Shown here piece after piece: positions 1 to 7,662 of a stretch of DNA of 24,948 bases; position 1 is the first letter of the stretch; the number at the start of each line of letters is the position of its first letter. The DNA is from Butyricicoccus sp. (lineage in GTDB: Bacteria; Bacillota; Clostridia; Oscillospirales; Butyricicoccaceae): assembly GCA_020025885.1 (NCBI GenBank), contig JAHHRJ010000033.1, positions 1 to 24,948 of the forward strand, in the 5' to 3' direction. The position numbers were made by a program, and so were the translations under genes. The notes beneath the pieces were generated by a model, which was not told the origin of the DNA, did no database searches, and was given only the letters and a program-made list of their open reading frames with translations.

Positions 1-6
1 ATTTAA

Positions 7-52
7 GGTCGCTTCGCTCCAAAATAAAAAGGGTGCAGTGACTTTTTTGACA
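7..52 (+). repeat. Copy A of a short intergenic repeat
   Basis: The stretch starts GGTCGCTTCGCTCCAAAA and ends CAGTGACTTTTTTGAC. A second copy at 18103-18140 has the same two blocks (GGTCACTTTACTCCAAAA, then CAGTGAAAAGACTTTTTGAC) in the same orientation. The first blocks differ at 3 of 18 positions; the middle spacer is longer here. Both copies lie on the 3' side of a minus-strand gene and outside coding sequence, which suggests a dispersed non-coding element. What it does is unknown. Confidence 0.5.
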
Positions 53-53
53 C

Positions 54-84
54 GCAGAAGAGAGACCAAAGGTCTCTCTTCTGC
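54..84. repeat. Perfect 14-bp inverted repeat with 3-nt loop
   Basis: GCAGAAGAGAGACC, then AAA, then the exact reverse complement. It lies about 60 bp past the stop codon of the minus-strand EF-G-like gene. Neither strand has a proper T-tract directly after the stem (AAAAATC on plus; GTGTCAAAAAAG on minus), so it is not a textbook intrinsic terminator. It could still stabilise the 3' end of the transcript or belong to the flanking repeat. Confidence 0.7.
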
Positions 85-119
85 AAAAATCCCGTGCAGG
101 CCGTGCGCTGCCCGCACGG
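84..119 (-). terminator. Possible terminator of the EF-G-like gene
   Basis: On the minus strand, CCGTGC and GCACGG (119-101) pair around a 7-nt loop about 20 nt after the stop codon. ATTTTTG follows roughly 11 nt later. The stem is GC-rich, but the T-run is too far away for a canonical terminator, so this is a weak call. Confidence 0.3.
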
Positions 120-141
120 AAATCATGGGAGCTTTTTAATT

Positions 142-2226
142 TTATTCAGCAAGTGCTTCTAAACGCGCCTTGTTCTCAGCAATTACCTTCTCCTGTACTG
201 GTACAGGTGCTTCATCATAGCGTACAAAGTCAGCTTCAAACGCGCCGCGACCCTGTGTCATCGAACGCAGAGTAATCGCATAGTCGGTCAATTCTGCCAT
301 CGGTGCTTCTGCAAGGATCTCCTGCTGTCCGCTGTCTGCTGGGTTCATACCCATGATACGACCACGGCGCTTGTTGAGGTCGCCAATAACATCACCCATG
401 TATGCATCTGGGATCAGTACTTTGAGCGTACAGATCGGCTCAAGCAAAACTGGAGACGCCTGTGGGATACCAGCCTTATATGCCAAACGTGCTGCCATCT
501 TAAAGGACAGCTCATTGGAGTCCACATCATGGTAAGAACCATCGGTCAGGGTTGCCTTAAGTCCTACCAGCGGATAGCCAGCCAAAACGCCATGCTCCAT
601 TGCCTCATGGATGCCCTTTTCAACTGCTGGCCAGAAGTTTCTCGGAACAGAACCACCGAAAATGGTCTCTGCAAATACAAAATCTTGATCTGCACACGGT
701 TCAAAGTCCATCTTAACATGACCATACTGACCATGACCACCGGACTGTTTCTTGTGCTTGCCTTCTACGGATACCTTTTTGCGGATTTTCTCGCGATATG
801 GTACGATCGGCTTGGACAGCTCGACTTCAACGCCAAATTTATTCTTGAGCTTGGAGCAGATCACATCCAGATGGATATCGCCCATACCAGAAATCAGCAT
901 CTGCTTGGTCTCTGCATTGTACTCTGTGCTGAAAGATGGGTCTTCATCACGCAGACGTGCCAGACCCGTTGCCAGCTTTTCTTCGTTGCCCTTGCTCTTT
1001 GGCTCGATGCCCTGTGAGTAGCATGGTTTCGCATGCGGTACAGCATCCAGATTGACCTTACGCACCGACATGGAGAGTGTGTCACCGGTCTTGGTGGTTA
1101 CCAGCTTTGCAACTGCACCGATATCGCCGCAGCCAATCTCTGTTACTTCGCTTGTCTTTTTGCCACAAACGGTGTAAATATGCGCCATTTTCTCGGTCGC
1201 ATCCGCACGGCGATTTACAAGTATCATATCCTGCTTGACAGTGCCAGAGAATACTTTAAAGTAGGAAAATCTGCCATACTGATCAGCAACCGTCTTAAAG
1301 ATCATTGCAACGGTCGAACCGTTTGGTGTGCAGTTGATTTCAATCAGCCCACCCTTTTCGTCCTCACATACTTCAACGGGTGCTTCATCTGGGGACGGCA
1401 TATAGTCTGCAATACCTTGGAGTACTGCATAAGAACCTATTCCGGTCACAGCCGTTCCGCAGAATACGGGCGCGATGAGCAGATCACGTACACCCTGACG
1501 GATACCAGCAATCAGCTCTTCGTTCGAGAATTCCTCGCCTGCAAAGTAGCGCTCCATGAGGTCTTCAGACAGCTCTGCAACGTTCTCGCACAACGCCGCA
1601 CGGTGCTGATCAATACGCTCTACCATATTGTCCGGAATCGGGATCTCCACACGGTCATTGCCTTCCATCTTATATGCCTTACGGAATACACAGTCAACCA
1701 CACCAACGGTATCGCGGTTCCCCTCAAAGATCGGCACTACGATTGGACATACCGAAACACCAAACTGCTTTTGCAGCTTATGTAATGCGTTATAGTAATC
1801 AGAATTTTCTTCATCAATTTTCGAAATATAAAACATACGCGGCATTTTGCGTTCTTCTGCACGCTTCCACGCTTTTTCTGTGCCAACACCTGGGCCAGAC
1901 TTACCCGTTGCAACGATCAGTGCAGCGTCTGCAACACGCATTGCCTGATCAACTTCGTTTTCAAAATCGAAGAAGCCTGGTGTATCGAGCAGGTTGATTT
2001 TACAGTCGTTGTTCCAAACAATTGGTGCAACCGCAGTTGAGATCGAGAACTGACGCTTAATTTCCTCTGCGTCAAAGTCACATACAGTATTTCCCTCAGG
2101 TACTTTACCGACGCGATCTGTCACACCAGCAGTGAACAGCAGGCTTTCCACCAAAGAGGTCTTGCCATCGCTTCCGTGGCCCATAATACATACATTGCGG
2201 ATCTTATTTACCGGAAATGTCGCCAT
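142..2226 (-). CDS. EF-G-like translation factor GTPase (FusA2-type)
   Basis: A 694-residue protein with the five-domain EF-G layout. It should be a cytosolic ribosome-associated GTPase; whether it performs canonical translocation is inferred. Visible motifs are the P-loop GHGSDGKT (residues 16-23), the switch II DTPGF (81-85) and, at the G4 position, SKID (135-138) instead of the usual NKxD. The P-loop with GHG and the overall sequence resemble the second, EF-G-like paralogue common in Firmicutes more than housekeeping FusA, which normally sits in the str operon with rpsL/rpsG, absent here. The ATG at 2226 is preceded by AGGAG 11 nt upstream; an in-frame ATG 30 nt earlier has no better site. 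It is a single-gene unit with its own promoter (2297-2325). Confidence 0.85.
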   Translation of the reverse strand: MATFPVNKIRNVCIMGHGSDGKTSLVESLLFTAGVTDRVGKVPEGNTVCDFDAEEIKRQFSISTAVAPIVWNNDCKINLLDTPGFFDFENEVDQAMRVADAALIVATGKSGPGVGTEKAWKRAEERKMPRMFYISKIDEENSDYYNALHKLQKQFGVSVCPIVVPIFEGNRDTVGVVDCVFRKAYKMEGNDRVEIPIPDNMVERIDQHRAALCENVAELSEDLMERYFAGEEFSNEELIAGIRQGVRDLLIAPVFCGTAVTGIGSYAVLQGIADYMPSPDEAPVEVCEDEKGGLIEINCTPNGSTVAMIFKTVADQYGRFSYFKVFSGTVKQDMILVNRRADATEKMAHIYTVCGKKTSEVTEIGCGDIGAVAKLVTTKTGDTLSMSVRKVNLDAVPHAKPCYSQGIEPKSKGNEEKLATGLARLRDEDPSFSTEYNAETKQMLISGMGDIHLDVICSKLKNKFGVEVELSKPIVPYREKIRKKVSVEGKHKKQSGGHGQYGHVKMDFEPCADQDFVFAETIFGGSVPRNFWPAVEKGIHEAMEHGVLAGYPLVGLKATLTDGSYHDVDSNELSFKMAARLAYKAGIPQASPVLLEPICTLKVLIPDAYMGDVIGDLNKRRGRIMGMNPADSGQQEILAEAPMAELTDYAITLRSMTQGRGAFEADFVRYDEAPVPVQEKVIAENKARLEALAE

Positions 2227-2296
2227 AATTACACACACTCCTGCCATTTTGTTCATTCAGTTTGCGCACATTGGAGTCAACTACTCCTTGTTCGTA

Positions 2297-2325
2297 ATTA
2301 TAACCCACAACCGCACGGATTGCAA
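2297..2325 (-). promoter_or_regulatory. Sigma-A-type promoter of the EF-G-like gene
   Basis: Read on the minus strand: TTGCAA (2325-2320), a 17-bp spacer, then TATAAT (2302-2297). It lies about 70 bp upstream of the start codon. The leader contains a small hairpin, GGAGT/ACTCC, near 2274-2288. Confidence 0.75.
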
Positions 2326-2365
2326 CTTATTTTTTATGCAGTATGCACATTTTTTCTGAAATATG

Positions 2366-2397
2366 AAAAACACCGCCTAAAAAAGCGGTGTTTTTTT
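2366..2397. terminator. Intrinsic terminator after the P-type ATPase-like gene
   Basis: CACCGC (2371-2376) pairs with GCGGTG (2385-2390), flanked by A5 on one side and T7 on the other, so it can work in both directions. On the minus strand it begins about 17 nt after the stop codon at 2414, ending the rlmB unit before the next promoter. Confidence 0.85.
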
Positions 2398-2413
2398 GCA
2401 CAATTATATTGCG

Positions 2414-4489
2414 TTAAAGTCCTTTTCTCGTGTTAAAAGTAACAAAAAAGGATGGAATGTACCAAAGTACCAGATAAAGCAACACATTCTTTGGTGTTAC
2501 AACTTCTGGGTGTCCAACAAATGCCAGATAGAACATAAGGAGCAGTCCGCATACGCCGCCCACTGCGCCCAAAATCAGATTGGAGCGCATTGCACCGGAC
2601 AGCTTATCCGCAGACTGGTGCACCTGTGCAAATGGAACAACACCATCGCGTGACAGGATCGCACAAACGCGGTCACCCATCGTATAGGCAGATGAAGTTA
2701 CGGATGCAACACGATCTGGTGCGACCTCGCCAATTTTTCCGCGCTTTGTCTCAAACATCTTCTGCACCATTTCTGGCGAAATGTTAAAGTCTCTGGTCGC
2801 AAGCTCAGGATTGACCTTAAGGCGTAAGAGTGCCTGCAATGCGCTGAAGGTCTGCGCATTGGAATGGTAAGTCAGCTCAATGACACCTGCTGGCTGGCTG
2901 TTGATACACACATAAAGACCCGTTTCCACATTATGTCCCTGCTTGGGTGCCTGAATCGGTCTGCCCAAACGTGCCATATATGCCGCATTGCCTATCTCTA
3001 CGCGGTCTCCTCCGATCTTACCCGACAGTCCACCAACGTCATACACCTTGATATCGCTTGCGCGCGCTGGACGTCCATACTGCTCACGAAGTGCCTCAGC
3101 AAGCAGGTTGCTGATCTCCATATTGTATCCCTCGGTCATTGCAACCGCATAAGACAACAGTTTCTCCGGCGTATATCCATTGTGTGCACGCACTTCCGTG
3201 ATCGAAACCGTTCCGCTTGGGAACAAATCACTGTCCTGAATGACCGCGCGATAAGACTTCCGCACACGGAATGCTGCCCGACCGCTTGCAATCGCCGCAC
3301 CCTCAGAAAGCAGACGGCGAGACACATTGTAGTATGCTCTGCCAAATGCACACAGAATGGGCAGCGGACAAGCAATGGTCAGCATCGCAGAAAGTGCCCA
3401 GAAAAAGTTCTGGATATTCTTCTGTGCCATTGCAGCCACAACCGCCAGCACGATCGATGCCACAAGCATGATCGGAGCATAAATCCGTGCAAAGCGCTCC
3501 ATAGAGTCTGGACGCTCCATCTCCTGCAAGAACTCATGTGCACCTCGCATACGTACTTTTACGGTGCGTCGTGCACGTTCCACGCCATCATGGTGGTAAT
3601 AAACGCCCATTGGCTTATCATGCAGTGTCGCGGTTTTATACGCACGCGCACGTCCTGCGCTGCGGTTTTTCTCCTCACGCATCGCTGCATACAGCAGTAA
3701 AATGCAGATGGAAGAATACGGCAATACGCCGCCCCAGCCTGCAATAATAAAGCACATACAGTGCAAGATCGCAGCCATATTTGCCATCGTAACAAGGGAA
3801 ACACGATCTGCGCGGAACGTCACAAGTGCATAAAAACCTGCACCTACCACATCCATTGCGATCAGCATGGAAACGATTTGAAGCGCAACTTGTGTCAGTA
3901 CAAACATACGCGCATTTTTGGCATAGGAAATAATCTCTGGCATAGGCAGTCCAAACCCCTCTGCCATTGTCAAATAGAGCGCCACAATGCCCAAAATCAA
4001 AACCGGAATGGAACGCCGTCCCAAATTCTTTGCACGCTGGTTTGCCGTATGCATTGCCTTTGCTGGATTCTGAATGCGTGCACGCTGGCTTGCATCAAAA
4101 TCATCATCGTCATATTCTTCCGCCTGCGCATCTGGTCTTGGCAGACGGATCTCCTGTTGCTGCATGCCTGCATATGGCTCTGGTTCTGCCGGTGCTGGCT
4201 GCGGCATTTCCGGCTCTGGTCTTACAGGCACCTTCCGTTCCACAGGCTTCCGTACCGGCTCTGCTTTTTTCGGTTTCTTAGCTCCCTGTTCTGCGTGTGC
4301 TTCCTCTACTACGCTGTTGACTTCTGCTAAAATATCATCCAAGTTAAATGTACGCCCGCCCGTTTGCGTACTTGATGCTCGTGCTGGAGCGGCTGTCACT
4401 TCAACCTTTTCTGTATGTTTCACAGGGATTTCTTCCCCAAGCAATCTTCGAATATCATTGAGCTCAGCTGTATCAAATTTATTGCTCAT
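2414..4489 (-). CDS. Degenerate P-type ATPase-like membrane protein
   Basis: A 691-residue protein. Residues 1-160 are hydrophilic, with a Pro/Glu/Lys-rich part and an acidic EEYDDDDFD stretch. About eight membrane segments follow (near 161-179, 195-221, 233-252, 254-270, 336-354, 362-382, 638-657, 669-685). Segment 6 holds TIACPLP, matching the CPx motif of heavy-metal (P1B) ATPases, followed at the usual distance by QDSDLFPSGTVSIT (418-431) where DKTGTLT should be. Further on, GGLSGKIGGDRVEIGN (486-501) matches the nucleotide-binding domain pattern. No TGE actuator motif, no DKTG and no GDGxND are visible, so ion pumping by phosphorylation is unlikely. A regulatory or scaffold role is only a guess. 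The ATG at 4489 has GAGGTG six nt upstream and lies 8 bp after the rlmB stop, so the two genes are probably cotranscribed. Confidence 0.7.
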   Translation of the reverse strand: MSNKFDTAELNDIRRLLGEEIPVKHTEKVEVTAAPARASSTQTGGRTFNLDDILAEVNSVVEEAHAEQGAKKPKKAEPVRKPVERKVPVRPEPEMPQPAPAEPEPYAGMQQQEIRLPRPDAQAEEYDDDDFDASQRARIQNPAKAMHTANQRAKNLGRRSIPVLILGIVALYLTMAEGFGLPMPEIISYAKNARMFVLTQVALQIVSMLIAMDVVGAGFYALVTFRADRVSLVTMANMAAILHCMCFIIAGWGGVLPYSSICILLLYAAMREEKNRSAGRARAYKTATLHDKPMGVYYHHDGVERARRTVKVRMRGAHEFLQEMERPDSMERFARIYAPIMLVASIVLAVVAAMAQKNIQNFFWALSAMLTIACPLPILCAFGRAYYNVSRRLLSEGAAIASGRAAFRVRKSYRAVIQDSDLFPSGTVSITEVRAHNGYTPEKLLSYAVAMTEGYNMEISNLLAEALREQYGRPARASDIKVYDVGGLSGKIGGDRVEIGNAAYMARLGRPIQAPKQGHNVETGLYVCINSQPAGVIELTYHSNAQTFSALQALLRLKVNPELATRDFNISPEMVQKMFETKRGKIGEVAPDRVASVTSSAYTMGDRVCAILSRDGVVPFAQVHQSADKLSGAMRSNLILGAVGGVCGLLLMFYLAFVGHPEVVTPKNVLLYLVLWYIPSFFVTFNTRKGL

Positions 4490-4497
4490 TATGCACC

Positions 4498-5280
4498 TCA
4501 CTTCCCATAGGTTCGGCGCCGTACCGCTTCAAAAAGCAGCACAGCCGCCGCATTGGATGCGTTGAGTGAATTGACCTGTCCACGCATCGGAATGCTCACA
4601 ATAAAGTCACATTTCTCTCTGACGAGACGGCTGATCCCCTCGCCCTCTGAGCCAATGACAATTGCAGTCGCACCTGCAAAATCTGCGTCATATAGTCCAA
4701 CCGTTCCATCTGCTTCCGCACCAAACACCCAAACACCGCGTGCCTTGAGCGTATCGATCAAAGCTGGCAAATTGACTGCTTTGTGTACAGGCATATGTGC
4801 AAGTGCACCTGCTGATGCACGCGCCGCCACGGCGGTGAGTCCAACTGCACGGCGTTTTGGGATAATGACACCATGTGCCCCCGCAGTCTCCGCCGAGCGA
4901 ATGATTGCGCCCAAGTTATGTGGGTCTGCAATACTATCGCAAAGCACAAACAGTGGTGCTTCTCCCTTTGCTTCCGCATTTGCAAACAAGTCATCTAAAC
5001 TTGCATAGGCATGTGCCGCTGCCTGCGCAATCACGCCTTGGTGATTTCCAGTTGTGCTCATGCTGTCCAGCTTACGGCGGTCACAGGTCACGACTGGCAC
5101 ACCGCAGTCCTTTGCTAGCGCAATGATATCACCTACACGTGCACCCTGTGCAACAAATATCTTGTCGCAATCCTGTCCGGCACGCAGTAGTTCCATGACT
5201 GCATTGCGTCCTTCCAGCAAGTTATTCTCTTCATTAACGTCCTGCACTGGACGTGATTTTCTTTGTCTTGGATTTTGCAT
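4498..5280 (-). CDS. rlmB: 23S rRNA (guanosine-2'-O)-methyltransferase RlmB
   Basis: A 260-residue SPOUT-fold (SpoU/TrmH family) enzyme, expected to methylate the 2'-OH of the conserved P-loop guanosine of 23S rRNA (G2251 in E. coli numbering) using S-adenosylmethionine. An N-terminal L30e-like substrate-binding domain (LEGRNAVMELL, then GNHQGVIA) is followed by the three SPOUT motifs: DPHNLGAIIRSAETAGAHGV, VIGSEGEGISRLV and IPMRGQVNSLNASNAAAVLL. These form the trefoil knot and cofactor site. The ATG at 5280 has GGGAG six nt upstream; an extension to 5358 would run into the promoter. First gene of a two-gene unit with the P-type ATPase-like protein. The length is typical for the family. Confidence 0.93.
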   Translation of the reverse strand: MQNPRQRKSRPVQDVNEENNLLEGRNAVMELLRAGQDCDKIFVAQGARVGDIIALAKDCGVPVVTCDRRKLDSMSTTGNHQGVIAQAAAHAYASLDDLFANAEAKGEAPLFVLCDSIADPHNLGAIIRSAETAGAHGVIIPKRRAVGLTAVAARASAGALAHMPVHKAVNLPALIDTLKARGVWVFGAEADGTVGLYDADFAGATAIVIGSEGEGISRLVREKCDFIVSIPMRGQVNSLNASNAAAVLLFEAVRRRTYGK

Positions 5281-5328
5281 ATCCAACTCCCGTCTTTCCA
5301 AACGATATAATTTTCCAATCTGATTTTT

Positions 5329-5358
5329 ATTATAACATACCTGATTCGTGTGATTCAA
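5329..5358 (-). promoter_or_regulatory. Promoter of rlmB
   Basis: On the minus strand: TTGAAT (5358-5353), an 18-bp spacer, then TATAAT (5334-5329), with an extended -10 TG (TGTTATAAT). The phased AT-rich repeat at 5401-5430 lies upstream of the -35. Confidence 0.7.
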
Positions 5359-5400
5359 CGATGATTCGATGAATTCATGGAATTGTTACGGATTTTTCTC

Positions 5401-5430
5401 AATATTTTCCAATATCTTCCAATATTTTTC
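5401..5430. repeat. Three tandem 10-bp AT-rich repeats
   Basis: AATATTTTCC, AATATCTTCC and AATATTTTTC are directly adjacent. The 10-bp period places the A/T tracts on one face of the helix, the arrangement expected for intrinsically bent DNA. They lie between the lysC terminator and the rlmB promoter, about 45 bp upstream of its -35. Confidence 0.75.
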
Positions 5431-5435
5431 ACCTA

Positions 5436-5464
5436 AAAATACGGCTCCTAATCAAAGGAGCCGT
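5436..5464 (-). terminator. Intrinsic terminator of the aspartate-pathway operon
   Basis: On the minus strand, ACGGCTCCT pairs with AGGAGCCGT (5464-5456 with 5449-5441) around a 6-nt loop, followed by ATTTTTAGG. The stem begins about 20 nt past the lysC stop codon. Confidence 0.85.
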
Positions 5465-5484
5465 ATAATATGCCGCGTAATTTT

Positions 5485-6693
5485 TTATACGTTAAAAAAC
5501 TTCTGATGAATTGCCTTTACGGCCTTTTCGCTGTCCTCTTGGTTGATAAGCACAGAGATCTTGATTTCAGAAGTAGAGATCATTCGGATATTGATGCCTG
5601 CACCAGCCAACGCCTCAAACATCATCGCCGCAACCCCCGGGTTCGATGCCATACCTGCACCAACAATAGAAACCTTGGCAACACCCGTGTTGATGGAAAC
5701 ATCCTCAAAGCCTAGCCCTTCCTTGTTCTGATGCAGGATCTGCCCCACTTCATCTGCCTTATCCTGCGGAATAGTAAAGGTAATAGACTTACGACCCTTC
5801 TGACCGACAGACTGCAAAATGATATCGATATTAATCTTATGCTTTGCGAGCAGTGAGAATACCTTGAATGCAACTCCCGGCTCATCTGGCAGGTTGATGA
5901 GCGCTACACGCGCACAGTTATTGTCACGGGCTACACCGCTTACATTCATCTTCTCCATGTCAGACCCCTCCTTGACTTTAGTACCCGGATTGCGGGTAAA
6001 GCTGGATACAACTTCCAAATCAACATTATATTTTTTTGCCATCTCAACTGAACGGTTATGCAGCACCTGTGCGCCCAGTGTCGCAAGCTCCAGCATTTCA
6101 TCATAGGTGATCGCTTCCAGCTTGCGTGCGCCCTTGACCATACGCGGGTCAGCTGTATAAACGCCGTCTACATCGGTGTAAATCTGGCACAGATCTGCCC
6201 CCAGCGCAGCCGCGATCGCAACCGCTGTCGTGTCAGAACCACCGCGACCAAGTGTTGTGATGTCATCTTGCTTATTGATGCCCTGAAATCCTGCAACAAT
6301 GACGATACGGTTGCGGTCCAGCTCCGAACGAATGCGCTCCCCAGTCACATTGCGGATTCTTGCCTCAGAATAGTTGATATCGGTTTCAATTCCAGCCTGC
6401 CAACCAGTCAGAGAAATGACAGGATACCCCAATTTCTGAATTGCCATTGCAAGCAGTGCCATCGAAATCTGCTCACCAGCAGACAACAGCACATCCATTT
6501 CACGCTTCGACGGGCGATCATTGAGCTGCTCCGCCTTTTCGATGAAATCATCGGTCGTGTCCCCCTGTGCTGATACAACAACTACGACCTGATTGCCTGC
6601 TTTATAAGTAGAAGTGACGATATCCGCAACGTTTTGCAACCGTTCGGTATTTGCGACCGATGTGCCGCCAAACTTCTGTACAATTAAGCTCAT
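5485..6693 (-). CDS. lysC: Aspartokinase (aspartate kinase)
   Basis: A 402-residue monofunctional aspartokinase. It phosphorylates L-aspartate with ATP, the committed step towards lysine, threonine and methionine. The amino-acid kinase domain carries VQKFGGTSV at the N-terminus, LSAGEQIS and LGRGGSDTTAVAIAAAL. Two C-terminal ACT domains follow (from about residue 265: RVALINLPDEPGVA, then KVSIVGAGMASNPGVA), the usual site of allosteric control by lysine/threonine. Length matches the Bacillus-type class. The start is ATG 6693 with GGAGG 11 nt upstream; upstream in-frame codons overlap the end of thrB. It is the last gene of the operon, 55 bp after thrB. I see no lysine riboswitch or attenuator before it, so regulation is probably enzymatic and at the operon promoter. 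Confidence 0.95.
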   Translation of the reverse strand: MSLIVQKFGGTSVANTERLQNVADIVTSTYKAGNQVVVVVSAQGDTTDDFIEKAEQLNDRPSKREMDVLLSAGEQISMALLAMAIQKLGYPVISLTGWQAGIETDINYSEARIRNVTGERIRSELDRNRIVIVAGFQGINKQDDITTLGRGGSDTTAVAIAAALGADLCQIYTDVDGVYTADPRMVKGARKLEAITYDEMLELATLGAQVLHNRSVEMAKKYNVDLEVVSSFTRNPGTKVKEGSDMEKMNVSGVARDNNCARVALINLPDEPGVAFKVFSLLAKHKINIDIILQSVGQKGRKSITFTIPQDKADEVGQILHQNKEGLGFEDVSINTGVAKVSIVGAGMASNPGVAAMMFEALAGAGINIRMISTSEIKISVLINQEDSEKAVKAIHQKFFNV

Positions 6694-6748
6694 TTTCTTT
6701 ATATCCTCCTTCGGGACTGATCCAAACCAATCCTTACCATGCTGAAAT

Positions 6749-7642
6749 TTAGAAGCGTTCCACTGTTGCGCCGACCTCATCACAGGTCAAGCGAATGGGC
6801 TTCCATTGCGGAAAATGCTGCTGGCAATACATTTGCGCACGCGATAAATAGGTTTTATCTGCGGAATCCACCACAGCAATAATAGAAGGTCCAGCACCAG
6901 AAATGAATGCGCCCAATGCACCCATGCATTTGGCTGCATGAACGACTTCTGCACCGTCTGGGATCAAATCAAACCGATAGGGCTGATGCAGGCAGTCACC
7001 CACCGCCACAGCAACATTTTCCAGTTTTCCCGTGACGAGCGAGCCCGCAAGTAGTGCCGCACGCGCAAGGTTAAACACTGCATCATGATGTGCAACGCGT
7101 TCTGGCAGGGCTGCACGCGCTTTTTCGGTTGAAAGTTCAAAGTCTGGAATAAACGTAATAAAATCGACTGTGCCGTTCATGGGCACACGTACGCTCCATA
7201 CCTTTCCGTATTCCAGCAGTGCTACACAGAATCCGCCAAGAATCGCCGGTGTCGAGTTATCTGGATGCCCCTCGATCGAGGCTGCCAAATCAATTATGTT
7301 TTCCTGCGAAAGCGGATCTCCCAAAAGTGCATTGGCACCCAAAATACCCGCAACCGTACAAGCAGAAGAAGATCCCAGGCCGCGTGTCTGCGGAATGGCA
7401 CAGTCCTCGGTGATTTTCAGTCCAGAGAGCGGCTTTCCACAAATATCATACACCTTTTTTGCACATTGGTAAATAAGATTTGTGTCATCTGTTGGAATTT
7501 TTTGTCCATTGACGTCAGTAATATCAATTTGATCACTTTCTTCCAGTGTAATGACATTATAAAGATCTAATGCAATTCCAATGCTGTCATAGCCTGAGCC
7601 CATATTTGCGCTGGTTGCAGGCACTTTTATCGTAACACCCAT
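6749..7642 (-). CDS. thrB: Homoserine kinase
   Basis: A 297-residue GHMP-family kinase that converts L-homoserine to O-phosphohomoserine for threonine synthesis. It has the N-terminal KVPATSANMGSGYDS motif, the ATP-binding PQTRGLGSSSACTVAGI motif and the C-terminal GAFISGAGPSIIAV motif, in the usual order. ATG 7642 has GGGGAGG seven nt upstream; the frame stays open further upstream only because it overlaps hom. It follows hom by 20 bp and precedes lysC. Threonine synthase (thrC), which would use its product, is not in this window. Confidence 0.95.
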   Translation of the reverse strand: MGVTIKVPATSANMGSGYDSIGIALDLYNVITLEESDQIDITDVNGQKIPTDDTNLIYQCAKKVYDICGKPLSGLKITEDCAIPQTRGLGSSSACTVAGILGANALLGDPLSQENIIDLAASIEGHPDNSTPAILGGFCVALLEYGKVWSVRVPMNGTVDFITFIPDFELSTEKARAALPERVAHHDAVFNLARAALLAGSLVTGKLENVAVAVGDCLHQPYRFDLIPDGAEVVHAAKCMGALGAFISGAGPSIIAVVDSADKTYLSRAQMYCQQHFPQWKPIRLTCDEVGATVERF

Positions 7643-7662
7643 GTCTCGTCCTCCCCTTATCC

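Noticed and set aside
1033..3700. Long plus-strand open frames of 250 and 278 codons (1033-1785, 2864-3700)
   Set aside because: Both are antisense to convincing genes and have shadow-type composition.
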